A stretch of DNA of 64,000 nucleotides from contig JACZKE010000046.1 in NCBI GenBank assembly GCA_014860225.1, positions 1-64,000 on the forward strand, given 5' to 3'. Position 1 is the first letter of the stretch, and every line of letters starts with the position of its first letter. The notes under the pieces are model-generated. The model did no database searches, was not told the origin of the DNA, and was given only the letters and a program-made list of their open reading frames with translations. Source of the DNA: Desulfuromonadales bacterium (GTDB lineage: Bacteria > Desulfobacterota > Desulfuromonadia > Desulfuromonadales > BM103). The position numbers and the translations under genes are program-made. Below are positions 12,252-21,807 of the stretch, piece after piece.

Positions 12252-12323
12252 CTGTAAATACAGATATAATGGCAACCAGTTCATTACATAAAGCGCCAAT
12301 AATACAGCAGGCTCAATCAAACC

Positions 12324-13697
12324 ATGTCCGCAGCTGACCCGCAAGACAGAAAAATTCTACACAGGCGCACTGCGGCACGTGCCGTCGCCTTTTATACTGT
12401 CTTCGCCTTCCTGTGGATTTATTTTTCCGACACGATCCTGGCATGGTTTATCAGCGACCCGAGCCTGCTGACCCGGGCGCAAACCATCAAGGGGTGGCTC
12501 TATGTGGTGGTAACGGCAACACTGCTTTACCTCTACCTGAGTCACTGTCTCCAGATGTTGCAAAACCGCGAAGAGGCGCTTGAAAAAGAGCAGTACAAGG
12601 CCCAACAAGACATCCGCGAACGCTTCAAACAGCTCAACACCCTGTTCGATTCAATGGGTGCCATAGTCTATGTTGCTGACCTTGAAACCTATGAGCTGCT
12701 CTATGTCAATCGTTTTGCCACAGAGTTTTTCGGTCAGGATTGGCATGGCCTCAAATGCTATCATTATCTGCAGGAGGGCATTGAGCAACCGTGCGGTTTC
12801 TGCACGAACCCAAAACTCATCAACAGTGACAAATCCGGTGACCCGATCAGTTGGGAGTTCCTCAACACCAGGAACAACCGTTGGTACGAATGCTTCGACA
12901 AGGCAATCCGCTGGACAGATGGTAGGCTGGTAAGGCTTGAGATTGCCTTGGACGTGACCGAACGCAAGGAGCTTGAACAGATCAAGGATGATCTGCTCTC
13001 CTCGATGAGTCATGAGATGCGGACCCCTTTGACCGCTATAAGCGGATTTGCCGAACTGCTTATGAATGATCCGGAAATCCCGGAACAGCATAGTCGGCAT
13101 ATTGAAATTATTTACCGGGAAGCTGAAAAGCTGACGGACCTCATTAACAGGTTTCTGGATGCACGGCGGCTGAAAACCGACCGGTCACGTATTAATTATG
13201 AGTATTTCCCACTTCAAGGTCTCTTGAAAAAAGCGAAGGCAGGTTGTCGGGATTGCAAAGAGCATCATGATATCCAGGTCGAATGCCAAGCAGGCTTACA
13301 AGTCTATGGCAACCGTCAGGAACTGACTCAGGTTGTTACTCAACTCCTGGATAATGCTTGTCGCTACTCCCCCCGTGGGGGGAAGATTTCTGTCATTGCT
13401 CAGTCTCTCCCTCAAGAAATCTCAATCCAGATAACTGACCAGGGGATAGGAATACCGCAACACGAACTGGAAGCGATATTCAAACCGTTCCATCGACTTG
13501 ACACCGGGAACAGTCGCAGTACAGGTGGTGTTGGCCTTGGCCTGTGCGTGGCGAGAGACATTGTCGCGCTGCACGGTGGTCAGATTCAGGTCAAGAGCAC
13601 TCCAGGCATGGGCAGTACTTTTACTGTTTTGTTACCTATACCAGTCGCTGGACAGGATTTTATGGACAACAAATCCATAGACACCACGCAATCATGA
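12324..13697 (+). CDS. membrane histidine kinase with Cys-containing PAS domain
   Basis: A 457-residue sensor kinase. Two transmembrane helices lie at about residues 20-43 and 56-74 with almost no periplasmic loop. A coiled linker follows, then a PAS domain (about 103-215), a HisKA domain with the phosphorylated His230 in SSMSHEMRTPLTAISGF, and a HATPase_c domain (QLLDNACRYSP, DQGIGIP, GGVGLGLCVA). The PAS domain carries C145, C157, C160 and C190, a pattern (PCGFC) that could bind a metal or sense redox. No response regulator is adjacent. Its stop overlaps the start of the AsmA-like gene (ATGA), so the two are translationally coupled. Confidence 0.9.
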   Translation: MSAADPQDRKILHRRTAARAVAFYTVFAFLWIYFSDTILAWFISDPSLLTRAQTIKGWLYVVVTATLLYLYLSHCLQMLQNREEALEKEQYKAQQDIRERFKQLNTLFDSMGAIVYVADLETYELLYVNRFATEFFGQDWHGLKCYHYLQEGIEQPCGFCTNPKLINSDKSGDPISWEFLNTRNNRWYECFDKAIRWTDGRLVRLEIALDVTERKELEQIKDDLLSSMSHEMRTPLTAISGFAELLMNDPEIPEQHSRHIEIIYREAEKLTDLINRFLDARRLKTDRSRINYEYFPLQGLLKKAKAGCRDCKEHHDIQVECQAGLQVYGNRQELTQVVTQLLDNACRYSPRGGKISVIAQSLPQEISIQITDQGIGIPQHELEAIFKPFHRLDTGNSRSTGGVGLGLCVARDIVALHGGQIQVKSTPGMGSTFTVLLPIPVAGQDFMDNKSIDTTQS

Positions 13698-16600
13698 CAG
13701 AACACACACCAACAGTCAGATCGCGGAAACGTTTACTGCTATTTTTCGTACTGACAGCAATTACCCTGGCAGCAGTCTGGGTTGCCCACTTCCTGATCAA
13801 TTTCGATCTCAACAATTACCGTCAACAAGCAGAAGCAAGGCTCTCTTCATTGCTGTCGCTACCCGTGAAGGCCGGTGACATACATTACAATATTCACGAC
13901 ACCAACCTGGCCTTGCACCTTGCCGACCTGCAGATTGGCAACGATGACTCAGACGTACTGGTGGATGTCCCCGAAATCTTGATTAATCTACAATGGTGGG
14001 AACTTCTTGCACGCAACATAAAATTTGCCAAGATCAGCCTGATTGAACCACGAATCAGGGTAAGAGTTGCGCTCGATGTGCAAACCGATGAGAGTCGTCC
14101 TCAGGAAAAACCAGTCCGGACATTGACCAACCAGGCGCTGCTGCAGAACCTCAGCATTGACAAGCTGCAAATAGTCGGCGGAACATTACGTATTGAAGCG
14201 CTGCGACCTGATCAACGGACACAACATATTAACCTTGCAGAACTTAATGGCGAGTTGATCGACATAAAGTTGAACCATACGGCTCAAATCGCCATGAAAG
14301 GCAACTTGAAAATCCCGGGGCAACGGGGACAGAGTCTTTGGCAATTGCAGGGGGAAAGTGCTCTCGTAATCAACGAATATAACGTTCTCGAACCACATTT
14401 CAATCTTGACCTGAATACCAACACTCTGGATCTCAGTACAATCGGGACTTTTTTCACCGGAGAGGCTGCCGATTATTCCATAAAGGGCACAAGCGGCCTG
14501 CAGCTGCATGTAGAAGGGTCACCGAATAGAAACATTGATTTCCAGGCAGGACTGTCGTCCAGAGATACGATGCTTCTCGCCACCACCCCCTACACAGGCC
14601 CCATCCAGTTTCAAACCCTGCTGGGCAGCGGACGCCTGCAAACTTATGGAGATCAACCAGGCATCAAGGACCTCTCATTACAGATAGACGAATCCCGCTT
14701 GGCAGGAAGAATCAACTGGGCACCAGACGGACAACCATTCTCGGCGACCATTACCCTCCTTAGTGGCAATTTGGATGTACCCAAGGTCAAAAAATGGCTG
14801 CCCGATAACCTGGGAGCATGGCAAGCAATACGGCAGGATATTCTGGACCAGGGCTCCATCCAGATTGAACTGGCAGAATTCACTCTGTTCGAGAACTCGA
14901 CGTCAAAGAGAGAATGGCGGATAGACCGGTTAAAGGGAGAATTGCAGCACGTTTCCTTGAACCGTGAAAAGGCTCCTGCCATAGAGATCATTTCACTGCC
15001 ATTCAACTCCTCCGGAAATCTTTGGCAGATCAACAATGCACGGGGACGATGGGGTTCCCTGCAACTGGCTGTCAATGGGACAGCAGAGCATAACGAAGAC
15101 GGCATTTTACTGATGTCACTTGATTTTACTGGTGATGCCTTGCCAGGTGCGCTGTCAGATGAATGGCATCTCCCTCAACCTCCATTTTCAACAAATGGCA
15201 AGGTGGATCTCAACGGACATCTTGAGGGTTCACTTGATCAACTCTCCCTGGACCTTCATGCGGACCTGTCTCAACTCAGCATAAGCCACTCCGGCGGGTT
15301 GTCGCTCACTCCGGGGCCTGAGGACAGGTTGACTGTGCATGCCACTGTGTCTCCGCAAAAAATCAGCCTTGATCACGGCACCCTTAGATGGTCAGTGGCA
15401 AAAGGACACATCTCCGGTACTTACCTTACGAAGAATCCCGACAGTCTGGCGATCGACGCATTGCTGACGATTAGCGATATGACCAGACTTGCCGATAGCT
15501 GGCCGTTGTTGAAAAAACTGCAACTGCACGGCCAAGCCGAACTAAGCCTCAGTCAAAGAGGGCTACCTGAAAAAAACCGCCCGGAGATTGTTCTGACCTT
15601 GCGAGATGCTGGGCTTCGCGCGACCAGCCACATTGCTGACCTGAGTCAAATCAATGGCCGCGTTCAATTGACCCCAACCGGGCTGGTTGCCGACAATCTG
15701 AGGGTTCACCTGGGCAAATCTCCTCTACATGTCCAGGCAAGGCTCGAAGACTTCAGAGACCCACGCCTGTTTCTGGACGTCAAAGCGTCATCCATTCGTG
15801 CCGACGAACTGATTTTCTATTCTGGCAAAACCTTGCTCCGTGATGTTAACGGCCATTTGGAGATTGATCGCGACGGCCTCTCCTTCGCTCCGGTCGACGT
15901 ACGCCTCGATGGCGGCACACAAGCCTCAGTGCGCGGCACAATTGCTTTTCATGCGCCCTTTGACACGAAACTCGACATAGCTTCCGAGTTTCTCCGCGTC
16001 GGCGAAGTGATCAGCCTGTGGGCAGATCGTTCCGAGGCATCGAAAAAACGCTCGCTCTCCAGAGGAGACAAAATCGACGGCACAGGGTCCAAACCAGTTA
16101 TCAATATCAACGCCTTGGTCAAACGTGGAGACTTGTACGGGATGAGCTTTCATGATGCTTCCGGCCTCATCGTCCCGAATCGCGAACGCCTGAGCATTCA
16201 CCCCCTCGACTTCTCAGTCGGTGAAGGTTTCTGCAATGCCCAGATTCTCACTGATTTTTCCAGAGAAAAGCCAACCCTGTTACGCATTTCCGGACATGCT
16301 CAAGATGTGGATGCCCTGGAGGTTTACCGTGAGCTTCTCAATCAGAAGAACGTTGTACGCGGCAAGTTACGTGGCGATTTTTACCTGACCGGAGAAATTG
16401 GTTCCAACTTTCTCCCCTCATCCTACGGCAACTTCAGTATTCAGATCATCGATGGTGTGTTGCACCAGTTCCCGGTTCTGAGTAAAATTTTTTCTCTGCT
16501 GAACGTATCGCAGATATTCGCCTTGCAGCTGCCTGACATGGATGTTGAAGGGATGCCATTTGACGTTTTGTCTGCAAACTTCCGCCTGAAAGAGGGTATT

Positions 16601-16957
16601 CTCACGAGCGAGGACTTAAAGATACAGAGTGAGGCAATGAACCAGTCTTATATCGGTGAATTGAACCTGATCGACAAAGATGTTGATTTTTCCGTGGCGA
16701 TACACCCACTCGGCACTGTTGACAAGATCATTTCACACATTCCGGTAGCAGGATGGTTGTTGACCGGTGAAGACAAGGCTTTACTGACCGCGCATTTTAC
16801 TGTCAAAGGAAAGGCCGGAGACGTATCGGTCAACCCCATGCCACTCGACACGCTTACCGAGCCGACAATCGGCCTGCTCAGAAGAACCCTGGGCCTGCCT
16901 TTCAAACTTGCTGAAGATCCGCAGATTCTATGGGGAGGGAAAGGCGGTAAGGAGTAA
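13694..16957 (+). CDS. AsmA-like / YhdP-type large envelope protein
   Basis: A 1087-residue protein anchored by one N-terminal helix (LLLFFVLTAITLAAVWVAHFLI, about residues 13-34). A very long beta-rich periplasmic region follows and ends in an AsmA-type C-terminal domain (GNFSIQIIDGVLHQFPVLSKIF then DVLSANFRLKEGIL). Proteins of the AsmA/YhdP/TamB group form hydrophobic grooves spanning the periplasm and are implicated in phospholipid transport to the outer membrane. The ATG at 13694 overlaps the upstream kinase stop. A longer frame opens at 13544 within the kinase gene, but it would add unrelated residues. Confidence 0.82.
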   Translation: MTEHTPTVRSRKRLLLFFVLTAITLAAVWVAHFLINFDLNNYRQQAEARLSSLLSLPVKAGDIHYNIHDTNLALHLADLQIGNDDSDVLVDVPEILINLQWWELLARNIKFAKISLIEPRIRVRVALDVQTDESRPQEKPVRTLTNQALLQNLSIDKLQIVGGTLRIEALRPDQRTQHINLAELNGELIDIKLNHTAQIAMKGNLKIPGQRGQSLWQLQGESALVINEYNVLEPHFNLDLNTNTLDLSTIGTFFTGEAADYSIKGTSGLQLHVEGSPNRNIDFQAGLSSRDTMLLATTPYTGPIQFQTLLGSGRLQTYGDQPGIKDLSLQIDESRLAGRINWAPDGQPFSATITLLSGNLDVPKVKKWLPDNLGAWQAIRQDILDQGSIQIELAEFTLFENSTSKREWRIDRLKGELQHVSLNREKAPAIEIISLPFNSSGNLWQINNARGRWGSLQLAVNGTAEHNEDGILLMSLDFTGDALPGALSDEWHLPQPPFSTNGKVDLNGHLEGSLDQLSLDLHADLSQLSISHSGGLSLTPGPEDRLTVHATVSPQKISLDHGTLRWSVAKGHISGTYLTKNPDSLAIDALLTISDMTRLADSWPLLKKLQLHGQAELSLSQRGLPEKNRPEIVLTLRDAGLRATSHIADLSQINGRVQLTPTGLVADNLRVHLGKSPLHVQARLEDFRDPRLFLDVKASSIRADELIFYSGKTLLRDVNGHLEIDRDGLSFAPVDVRLDGGTQASVRGTIAFHAPFDTKLDIASEFLRVGEVISLWADRSEASKKRSLSRGDKIDGTGSKPVININALVKRGDLYGMSFHDASGLIVPNRERLSIHPLDFSVGEGFCNAQILTDFSREKPTLLRISGHAQDVDALEVYRELLNQKNVVRGKLRGDFYLTGEIGSNFLPSSYGNFSIQIIDGVLHQFPVLSKIFSLLNVSQIFALQLPDMDVEGMPFDVLSANFRLKEGILTSEDLKIQSEAMNQSYIGELNLIDKDVDFSVAIHPLGTVDKIISHIPVAGWLLTGEDKALLTAHFTVKGKAGDVSVNPMPLDTLTEPTIGLLRRTLGLPFKLAEDPQILWGGKGGKE

Positions 16958-16974
16958 CTTTGCGGGGGGATAAG

Positions 16975-17688
16975 TCAGGCGCCGCGCGTGCCGACATGGA
17001 CCGCCGCAATCCCGCCGGTCAGATCATGGACTCTGACTTCAGTAAAACCGGCCTGTTCCATCATACCCTTGAAGGTTTCACGATCAGGAAATTCAAGCAC
17101 TGAGTCAGGAAGGTACTGATAAGCGCTGCGTTGGGAAATCAGACCGCCCAACCAGGGCAGTACGCGCAAAAAATAGAAGTAATAGACCGCCCGGAAAAAG
17201 CGATTGCGTGGTGTCGCAAACTCCAGGATGACAGCCCGACCACCTGGCTTGAGCACACGTGCCATCTCGCACAGCCCTTGCTGCCGATCAACCACATTGC
17301 GGATGCCGAAGGCGATGGTAATCCCGTCAAAGGTACTGTCCGGATGGGGCATTGCTTCGCAAGGGGCATTCACCAGTACAATCCGGTCACGGTATGGTGA
17401 TGCATCAATCTTGTCCCTGCCGAGAACCAGCATCCCCTGAGTGAAATCCGAACCGACAATTTTCACCGAAGCATCTGTCTGACGGCCTATCTCCAGCGCC
17501 ACATCACCGGTTCCCGTAGCGATATCAAGTACCTTGCCGTTTTTCGGTATAACCAGTTGCCGGACCGCGAAACGTCGCCAACGCCTGTCAATACCCAGCG
17601 AAAGAACGCGGTTAAGCAGGTCGTAGCGCGGCGCAATGTGATCAAACATATCGCGGATACCGCGACCTTTGTCAGTAAGTTCGGCCAT
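16975..17688 (-). CDS. ubiE: demethylmenaquinone/ubiquinone C-methyltransferase
   Basis: SAM-dependent enzyme making the last C-methylation of menaquinone (or of ubiquinone precursors). The 237 residues show the UbiE signatures MFDHIAPRYDLLNRVLSLGID and RRWRR, SAM motif I VLDIATGTGDVALEI, and DGITIAFGIRNV. GAGGG lies just before the ATG. Since deltaproteobacteria of this kind respire with menaquinone, MenG activity is the likely role. The gene converges on the AsmA-like gene, with 17 bases between stops. A second, divergent UbiE-like enzyme is at 51161-51907. Confidence 0.95.
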   Translation of the reverse strand: MAELTDKGRGIRDMFDHIAPRYDLLNRVLSLGIDRRWRRFAVRQLVIPKNGKVLDIATGTGDVALEIGRQTDASVKIVGSDFTQGMLVLGRDKIDASPYRDRIVLVNAPCEAMPHPDSTFDGITIAFGIRNVVDRQQGLCEMARVLKPGGRAVILEFATPRNRFFRAVYYFYFLRVLPWLGGLISQRSAYQYLPDSVLEFPDRETFKGMMEQAGFTEVRVHDLTGGIAAVHVGTRGA

Positions 17689-18028
17689 TTGCCCTCTTAT
17701 GCATCAATAGAAACGCCGGTTATGTAACATGCCGATGCAGTTCATGTCAGTAAAAATGTCGGGGCCTGGCTCGTCAGCCAACATTCTTGTTGTCTTATCA
17801 GGTTAATGCAACTACAAATAATGGCCGCAATGAATTCATCTCAGGGCCGTTTCCGGACGAAAACTGTGCGTGTGTTATCCGGAGTTTGGCCTGCGACCTG
17901 ATTTTCAGTGGTGTCTGGCTGAGCAGTTATCGCAGCAGGACGACAGGCGTACAACCGAACATGAAATTCTTTCTCTGAACTGCTATAGTACCCTGTATCC
18001 TATTGGATATAGGGTGCTAATGAAAAGA
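17689..18028. other. 340-base intergenic region
   Basis: Between ubiE and the DUF294-type gene, both on the minus strand. The right end holds an imperfect 15-bp stem-loop (17986-18000 with 18005-18019, loop TATT) directly after the stop of the right-hand gene. It is probably that gene's transcript end, although no U tract follows. A 60-codon open frame on the plus strand (about 17836-18019) has no ribosome site and no recognisable family; I do not call it a gene. Confidence 0.5.
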
Positions 18029-19942
18029 TTAAAATGGTGTACGGGAGAAATGGCGTTTGGTGGCATCCTGAAGTTTTGATACGGCCTGAAAGGATTCTTT
18101 CAGAAGATCCTGCTCGGTTTTGCTTAAGGCATGAGGATCGAGGAAATGTGAAGGGGTTTGACCGGCTTCGACCAGATCGATCTCATGACGCAGCCGCAAG
18201 AAAATCAAGGCTTCAAAAGCAGCCCTGATGTGCTCAGCAGTCTCCATCGCAAAAACGTTTTCGGCAACCAGTGCCTGAAGGCGCTCCATCGTAGAGATTG
18301 CCTGGAGGCCTCTTTCGAGGGCAAACATTCTGACACAATCGACGATATAGACGCAGCCGCCATACTTGAGGGAGAGCAATCCCGCGTTATCACCTTCTTT
18401 TTCAACCTGGAAACGCCCCAATAGACCGAGTGGCACTTTGTAGCGCAGATCAAGTGTCATCATGTGATAAATGAAGCCCTGGTGATTCGCAATGCCCTTG
18501 GTGACCATGTCGCGCAATTCGTGAGCCAGCTCAACATCGCCAACCAATGGCAGAAAATCAAAGAATATTGATGAATTTCTCACGTGAGCCGGCTCTGGAT
18601 CAAGCAGCCAGTTATTGAGACGCCCCTGCCAATCAACGAGTCGACCTCGCCATTCTTTATTGCTTGCCATGACATCGCCATCACAGAGAGGATATCCCGC
18701 TCTGGCCAGGGCCGCGTTGAGCTTTTCACTGAAGGGCACAAAAAAAGCGTCTACCTCAGGCTGGCGATCGGTTGCAAAATTCTCGAAGATGAAGCCGTTG
18801 TCCTGATCCGGATACAGCAGCATCTCCCTACGGCCGGCGCTTCCCATGACCAGGAAACAGTGACGAATATCCGGCATCGTTAAGCCATCGGCAGCCATCT
18901 CGTCAAGACAGATCTGGTAGGTACGCCGCATGATTGCATGGTGGATATGGGATAATATTTCCATGACCTCCGGGGTGCTGCGTGTCTCGGAGAGCAGCGC
19001 GCGGGCAACCCGGACAAGCTCTTTGCGAATTGACGCCAGTCCCTCAATACTCTCCTCTTCCTTGATATTGCCGAGCAGCAGCAAGGCCTTCTGGGAGCGG
19101 TATCGCATCAAATCACGCGGAGTGACCACACCGACCAGTTGATTGCGATCAACAACCGGCAGGTAATTAAGGTTATGTCTTGTCATAAGCGCCATGGCTT
19201 CGTACATATAGGTCTCCGGAGTCATGGTGCGCGGCCTGGCACGCATGACCTCCCGGGCCGTCATCGCCTGGGCATCTACATTCTCTGGAGCAAGGACTTT
19301 TGCCACCAGATCACTGCCGGTAATGATGCCTACCGGTTCGTTCTCGGTATTGGTCACAACCAGAAAGCTGATATTATGTTCGGTCAGTTGGCGGGCAACG
19401 GTACCGACGGACGTATCGGGACTGCAAGTCACTGCCGGTGAAGTCATGATTTCAGAGAGGCGCTTTTTAAATGGATAGGCCTCCATCTGGGTCAACGCTG
19501 AGCCGGAATGTTCCGAAACAATTTCTGAATAAAGCTTACGAACCCTGGAGAGGACAGCGCTGGTAAAAAAACGGCCGATCTGGGGGTTGTCCTTTTGCAG
19601 CCGATGAAGAATGTCTGCAGGTATAAGATAGCACAGTGTAGGCTTTACGGTACGAGCACCACCAGCATAAGGTTCTCCGGTAAAGATTGGTGTTCCTCCG
19701 AAGAACTGCCCTTCTTTACGATAATCAACCACCATATCTATCCCCCCTGGAGAGACCAGGGTAATAGTAACCAAACCTTCTTTAATCACATAGAGATAAC
19801 CGGTTGGCGGGTTATTTTGCTGAAAAATATCGTAATTGGCCGGGTATTGCTTCTGGATCGCCGCCTCGCGCAATTCTGCAAAGACAGACTCAGGAAGTTG
19901 ACTGAAAGGTTCGGTTTCCTGTAAATGTTTGATTAGCGGCAT
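18029..19942 (-). CDS. cNMP-binding / CBS / DUF294 nucleotidyltransferase-like protein
   Basis: A 637-residue cytosolic protein with four parts. These are a cyclic-nucleotide-binding beta-roll (about 15-130; GYLYVIKEGLVTITLV), a tandem CBS pair (about 165-285; VTCSPDTSVGTVA, GVVTPRDLMRY), a DUF294 nucleotidyltransferase-like domain (about 330-470; VMGSAGRREMLLYPDQDNGF) and the DUF294 C-terminal helical domain. The GSxGRxE..DxDN pattern is shared with GlnD-type uridylyltransferases, so it may modify a protein or sense nucleotides. Homologues occur beside acetate uptake genes and DNA polymerase III epsilon-like exonucleases, but neither is adjacent here. Substrate unknown. Confidence 0.85.
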   Translation of the reverse strand: MPLIKHLQETEPFSQLPESVFAELREAAIQKQYPANYDIFQQNNPPTGYLYVIKEGLVTITLVSPGGIDMVVDYRKEGQFFGGTPIFTGEPYAGGARTVKPTLCYLIPADILHRLQKDNPQIGRFFTSAVLSRVRKLYSEIVSEHSGSALTQMEAYPFKKRLSEIMTSPAVTCSPDTSVGTVARQLTEHNISFLVVTNTENEPVGIITGSDLVAKVLAPENVDAQAMTAREVMRARPRTMTPETYMYEAMALMTRHNLNYLPVVDRNQLVGVVTPRDLMRYRSQKALLLLGNIKEEESIEGLASIRKELVRVARALLSETRSTPEVMEILSHIHHAIMRRTYQICLDEMAADGLTMPDIRHCFLVMGSAGRREMLLYPDQDNGFIFENFATDRQPEVDAFFVPFSEKLNAALARAGYPLCDGDVMASNKEWRGRLVDWQGRLNNWLLDPEPAHVRNSSIFFDFLPLVGDVELAHELRDMVTKGIANHQGFIYHMMTLDLRYKVPLGLLGRFQVEKEGDNAGLLSLKYGGCVYIVDCVRMFALERGLQAISTMERLQALVAENVFAMETAEHIRAAFEALIFLRLRHEIDLVEAGQTPSHFLDPHALSKTEQDLLKESFQAVSKLQDATKRHFSRTPF

Positions 19943-20195
19943 AGGAGAAATAGTGTTGTAGTTGGCTAGGAGTCTTACATTCGAGAGTTAATTTATCATC
20001 AATCGCACAGAGAGAGCAATCGCATTAATCACAAAGGCAGGGTTTGAGCTCGTCAGAAAACTGGAAACGAGGAATTATTCGGAAGATCAAGAAAATCTGG
20101 CTCTTACGCGGAGGAAGACATCGGTACGCCGCACAAGTAAGTGCACTGATTGGCGCAGAGATCGCGGCAAAGATTCGTCTCCGGATGAAAACCAA

Positions 20196-20960
20196 TCAGG
20201 AGAACTTGCGGGGGGTCTGGGTAGAATGCCAGCCCAACTTAGAGGAAATAATGCCGCATGTGTCAAGTAATGGATTCAGAACCTGCTTTTGAATAACCTC
20301 CTGCGTAAATCTAAACTCTGGCCCGACAATACAAAGTACGCCATGAAGTTTGCCACCACTGCCGAAAAGCGGTGCCGCCACACTGATTATGCCATCGCCC
20401 AGAGCATTAAGGTCCTGCGCATAACCCTGACGACGAATCATGGCAAGGTGTTTGATATCTGCTTGTGCTATATCACTGTCCTGAGTGTTCAGGGTATTGT
20501 TAAAGGCCAACAGGGCCTGACCGGCGGCGGTTGAATCGAGAGGATAGCGGTTCCCGACCAGAGGAACAATTTTCACCTTCTGAGCAGTATCTGCCATGTC
20601 AAGAAAAAGCACTTCCTGGCCACGGCGGACAGCTATATAGACCGCTTCATTACATCCCCGCGCGAGTCGTTCGACAACCGGACGTGCATGCCTCAACAAA
20701 AGCATACGGGAAAGGAACTTCTGACCGATCTCATAGGCAGAGAGACCCAAACGATATTTTCCGGAAAGCTCTTCCCTTTCAACATAGCCACGATTTTCAA
20801 ATGTCGCCAAAAGCCGAAAAACGCTTGTCTTGTTCATGCCAAGCTTTTCACTTAATTGACTGATGCGGACGTCATCTTCAATTTCACTGAGAGCTTCCAG
20901 AACATCAAGAGCATTTTCAACCGCTTGTATAGAATAAGATTCCTTATCTCTGGAGGACAC
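20196..20960 (-). CDS. IclR-family transcriptional regulator
   Basis: A 254-residue regulator with a winged-helix N-terminus (SIQAVENALDVLEALSE, KLGMNKTSVFRLLATFENRGYVE) and an IclR effector-binding domain from about residue 85 (RHARPVVERLARGCNEAVYI, PLDSTAAGQALLAF). The start is GTG at 20960, with AAAGGAG 6 bases upstream. IclR proteins usually control an adjacent, often divergent catabolic gene, but here the divergent side has only a 12-codon stub (21131-21169). Its target is therefore unclear, and the regulated gene may have been lost. Confidence 0.9.
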   Translation of the reverse strand: MSSRDKESYSIQAVENALDVLEALSEIEDDVRISQLSEKLGMNKTSVFRLLATFENRGYVEREELSGKYRLGLSAYEIGQKFLSRMLLLRHARPVVERLARGCNEAVYIAVRRGQEVLFLDMADTAQKVKIVPLVGNRYPLDSTAAGQALLAFNNTLNTQDSDIAQADIKHLAMIRRQGYAQDLNALGDGIISVAAPLFGSGGKLHGVLCIVGPEFRFTQEVIQKQVLNPLLDTCGIISSKLGWHSTQTPRKFS

Positions 20961-21130
20961 CGATGACTCCTTTAGAATCAGGCAAAAAACCAATACAAAA
21001 CATGAGAAATAAAATAATACGGCGTTTTATTAATGTCAACATTTTGCGGAGAGTAGTGAAAGAAAAATCAGGATATCAGGTTGTATAAATTCACAATAAA
21101 TGTGCATTTCACTTTTAAGGAGCATTTAAA

Positions 21131-21169
21131 ATGGGCAGAAAACCGATTCTAATCGAATTGTCTCGCTGA
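21131..21169 (+). pseudogene. 12-codon stub with a strong ribosome site beside iclR
   Basis: AAGGAG (21117-21122) sits 8 bases before an ATG that opens MGRKPILIELSR and then stops. The stub is divergent from the IclR gene with AT-rich DNA between, the position expected of an IclR target gene. It could be the surviving 5' end of a lost gene or a short leader peptide. No further frame continues it and the next gene on this strand starts at 21808. Confidence 0.25.
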
Positions 21170-21211
21170 TAAATGTAATTTTAAAAATACTGTTTTAAAA
21201 ACACGGATTGC

Positions 21212-21652
21212 TCAAGATGGGTGGCATAGATGTTTTCTAAAACTTTTCAGACGGCAGATTATCGGTTGGTCGGCGGGAAGAATAGAGAAGTCCGTCAGTT
21301 CTCGGGGATGGACCCAGCGATGCTCGGCAACCCCGAAATTACGGAGATTATTTGTGAGAAGTTTGCAATTGTAAGCAAGGATCAGCACTGGTCCCCAATC
21401 GTAACGATAAAAAGCTACTTCAAATATCCCTGCAACCTGAACTTCTGCATCAAGCTCTTCGCAGATTTCGCGGTATAAGGCTTCTTCAGGGCTTTCTCCA
21501 GGATCCACTTTCCCGCCTGGGAACTCCCAGAAACCTGCATGACTCTTGTTATCCGGCCGGCGGGTGATGAGGACTTTATCTCCATTGAAAATAACCGCAG
21601 CGGTGACCAGTAGTGGCATGACAGCGTTCTCTGATTCGTGCATATCTCTCAT
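21212..21652 (-). CDS. Nudix hydrolase, MutT-like
   Basis: Hydrolyses a nucleoside diphosphate linked to another moiety; MutT relatives remove 8-oxo-dGTP. The complete Nudix box is present (GGKVDPGESPEEALYREICE, continuing EL), preceded by VTAAVIFNGDKVLITRR. The product is 146 residues from ATG at 21652; the frame stays open upstream to 21742 and other ATGs lie at 21643 and 21619, none with a clear ribosome site. It is divergent from upp. MutT-type assignment is likely from length and box, but the substrate is inferred. Confidence 0.85.
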   Translation of the reverse strand: MRDMHESENAVMPLLVTAAVIFNGDKVLITRRPDNKSHAGFWEFPGGKVDPGESPEEALYREICEELDAEVQVAGIFEVAFYRYDWGPVLILAYNCKLLTNNLRNFGVAEHRWVHPRELTDFSILPADQPIICRLKSFRKHLCHPS

Positions 21653-21807
21653 AGGGGCAACGATAACAGATCTGACGTTACAAAAGCTATCGGGATGGTC
21701 GTCGCACAAGACGCCCTTTATCAATCCCTTGCCGCAAGGCAATGATCATGATAATTTATCGTGTTTTCTCATACAACAAAACCACTCATGATATTCAGGA
21801 GAAAAGT

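Noticed and set aside
17836-18079. open frame in the ubiE / DUF294 gap
   Set aside because: No ribosome site, and its end lies in a hairpin and in the DUF294-type gene.
20044-20292. 82-codon plus-strand frame with a basic N-terminus
   Set aside because: TTG start, no ribosome site, runs into the 3' end of the IclR gene on the other strand, and no family recognised.
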